Shown here one piece after another: positions 25,234 through 26,030 of a stretch of DNA of 26,030 nt. A program made the translations under genes and the position numbers. The notes beneath the pieces were generated by a model. It was not told where the DNA came from and searched no databases. It saw nothing but the letters and a program-made list of their open reading frames with translations. Position 1 is the first letter of the stretch. Every line of letters starts with the position of its first letter. Location of the stretch: positions 1 through 26,030 of the forward strand of contig CAZFQG010000078.1 of the NCBI GenBank assembly GCA_964520785.1. Direction: 5' to 3'. The stretch is from CAZFQG01 sp964520785 (GTDB lineage Bacteria > Planctomycetota > Planctomycetia > Pirellulales > Thermoguttaceae).

Positions 25234-25548
25234 CTACGACCCTGAGTCCCTATGCCTGAGCACCGCGTAGATGTCGCGGGCGGAATGGACGACCTGGACG
25301 ATTTCAACGCCGTCGGGCTTCACGCGGTAGAGGATTACGAAGGGCCGGACGACGAATGCCCGAAGACCCTGGGCAAGGTCATCGCGAGCCTGGCCGAGGA
25401 GTGGTTGCCGGGCAAAAAGAGTGAACCTTTCAAAGAGAACTTCTATCTGGCGGGCCGCGGCGACGGGACTGTTGTTTTCGATGCCGATGTAGTCCCAAAT
25501 CTCGTCCAGATCCGTGCGGACGCCCGGATCAAGTGTGAAGCGGCTCAT
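25234..25548 (-). CDS. parE: ParE/RelE-superfamily toxin
   Basis: A 104-aa type II toxin. It starts MSRFTLDPGVRTDLDEIWDYI, the usual ParE opening with an initial strand and a long helix. It continues with LFERFTLFARQPLLGQARDDL and ends in RPFVILYRVKPDGVEIVQVVHSARD, the conserved RxxYRxxxDxVxIxxVxHxxRD block. ParE toxins poison DNA gyrase, while RelE relatives cut mRNA; the lack of an obvious RelE catalytic set favours the ParE type. Its ATG overlaps the stop of the antitoxin gene as ATGA, so translation is coupled. The gene looks intact and is transcribed with the antitoxin from the promoter at 25874-25902. Confidence 0.85.
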   Translation of the reverse strand: MSRFTLDPGVRTDLDEIWDYIGIENNSPVAAARQIEVLFERFTLFARQPLLGQARDDLAQGLRAFVVRPFVILYRVKPDGVEIVQVVHSARDIYAVLRHRDSGS

Positions 25549-25841
25549 GGCGCGCCCCGGTCGCTCGTATCGCCGGCGGCCTCGTATCGCCGGCGGCCCC
25601 GGGCCTGAATGTCGTCGAAGAACGAGCGCAACGCCCGGTCGTCTTCAAGCTCGATTCCCTCGCCCCGCTCCAACCGGCCCAGACGCATCTTGAGATTCTG
25701 CTTGAACTGGTCCAGTTCGGTGTCGCGATCCCGAAGCAGACGGACCGCTTCGAGAATCATCTCTTCTTCCGTCTGATACCGGCCCGAGGCGAGCCCCTCG
25801 TGCAGAAGCTGTTGTATTTCGGGCGGATAGGGATGGCTCAT
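25545..25841 (-). CDS. parD: ParD-type antitoxin
   Basis: A 98-aa antitoxin preceding the ParE gene. The N-terminus (PPEIQQLLHEGLASGRYQTEEEMILEAVRLL) is a ribbon-helix-helix DNA-binding segment of the CopG/ParD type. The following acidic and flexible part (RLERGEGIELEDDRALRSFFDDIQARGRRR) is the toxin-binding tail. It should neutralise ParE and repress its own promoter, where an inverted repeat is present. The last 13 residues (YEAAGDTSDRGAP) are encoded across a 17-bp tandem duplication, which sets the frame of the stop codon. With one copy the reading frame would run into ParE without a stop. GGAG lies about 10 nt before the ATG. Confidence 0.82.
   Translation of the reverse strand: MSHPYPPEIQQLLHEGLASGRYQTEEEMILEAVRLLRDRDTELDQFKQNLKMRLGRLERGEGIELEDDRALRSFFDDIQARGRRRYEAAGDTSDRGAP
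25564..25597 (+). repeat. Perfect 17-bp tandem duplication in the 3' end of parD
   Basis: CTCGTATCGCCGGCGGC occurs twice head to tail (25564-25580 and 25581-25597). The unit length is not a multiple of three, so copy number decides the reading frame at the antitoxin-toxin junction. Confidence 0.9.
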
Positions 25842-25868
25842 GGTCTGGCAGCTCCGACGCGGTTCTAC

Positions 25869-25902
25869 TATCTATGATACCGCTGTGTCCGTAAGGGGTC
25901 AA
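25869..25902 (-). promoter_or_regulatory. Promoter and likely operator of the parDE operon
   Basis: On the minus strand, TTGACC (25897-25902) and TATCAT (25874-25879) are 17 nt apart, about 30 nt before the parD ATG. The -10 is part of an inverted repeat TATC-ATA-GATA (25869-25879), a fitting site for autorepression by a ribbon-helix-helix protein. Confidence 0.6.
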
Positions 25903-25913
25903 CGAATCGCTCT

Positions 25914-25929
25914 ACCCCAAAGGAGGGGT
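25914..25929 (-). terminator. Short stem-loop between the right-edge gene and parDE
   Basis: ACCCC (25914-25918) pairs with GGGGT (25925-25929) around 6 nt, 14 nt after the stop of the right-edge gene on the minus strand. There is no T-run, so it is only a weak terminator candidate. Confidence 0.25.
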
Positions 25930-25942
25930 CGCAAGGAAGAAT

Positions 25943-26030
25943 TCAATGGTCGACCAAGGGAATCTCCGGACGCATCTCACGGATAAGGCGAACGATTCTT
26001 CTGGCTGGGACCCCAAAATTGCCTGAAAGA
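25943..26030 (-). CDS. 3' end of an unidentified gene (start beyond the right edge)
   Basis: On the minus strand a frame enters from the right edge and ends at the TGA at 25943-25945, giving the C-terminal residues LSGNFGVPARRIVRLIREMR and then PEIPLVDH. The fragment is too short to name. The amphipathic, arginine-rich helix and the GC-rich codons make it look like real coding sequence. It would be transcribed in the same direction as parDE but is followed by parDE's own promoter. A short plus-strand frame across it (ATG at 25946) reaches a stop after 27 codons and is less likely. Confidence 0.4.
   Translation of the reverse strand, partial: LSGNFGVPARRIVRLIREMRPEIPLVDH

Overview
The window looks like chromosomal DNA from a planctomycete (Planctomycetota). 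The grounds are: high GC; a large secreted protein with lamin-tail domains behind an FEPLEP-type N-terminal motif; a lipoprotein made of two PQQ-like beta-propellers; a HEAT-repeat lipoprotein domain fused to a sodium:solute symporter; a planctomycete-style PilZ-like protein; and a sialidase-superfamily protein next to the symporter. No rRNA, tRNA or CRISPR array was seen. The taxonomic call is inference from gene content.

Left part (1-9.4 kb), mostly housekeeping and surface genes. A minus-strand giant surface protein runs off the left edge (1-2156). Diverging from it is a PilZ-like protein (2537-2977). Then come a minus-strand M50 site-2-type membrane protease (2991-3974), a plus-strand ABC-F ATPase with a Uup-like C-terminal coiled coil (4274-6190), a minus-strand two-gene unit of an uncharacterised 183-residue protein (8047-8598) followed by a SNF2 helicase (6239-8026), and a small coiled-coil hypothetical (8933-9394).

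Middle part (9.5-17.5 kb), envelope genes. A double-propeller lipoprotein (9579-12077) is coupled to a membrane-anchored endonuclease/exonuclease/phosphatase-fold protein (12082-13140). A hairpin separates this pair from a convergent secreted sialidase-like protein (13240-14499). That protein diverges from a HEAT-SSS symporter fusion (14953-17487). The divergent pair looks like a glycan cleavage and uptake cassette.

Right part (17.5-26 kb), accessory or defence DNA. It holds a decayed Rpn-family nuclease gene (17617-18281), plus a 14-codon relic of a second copy with its upstream region. Next is a type III restriction-modification operon in which a AAA ATPase and a DUF4276 protein lie between mod and res (18548-24855). 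The three downstream genes are tightly coupled: a Shine-Dalgarno sequence across the mod stop, then two ATGA overlaps. After res come ten tandem 7-nt GAGC-type repeats, a truncated four-helix-bundle (S23-like) gene, and a ParD/ParE toxin-antitoxin pair whose antitoxin end carries a 17-bp tandem duplication. A 3' gene fragment runs off the right edge.

The best candidate for a little-described system is the four-gene mod-ATPase-DUF4276-res operon: a type III R-M system with an embedded ATPase plus putative TOPRIM-like effector, at the core of a small defence island.
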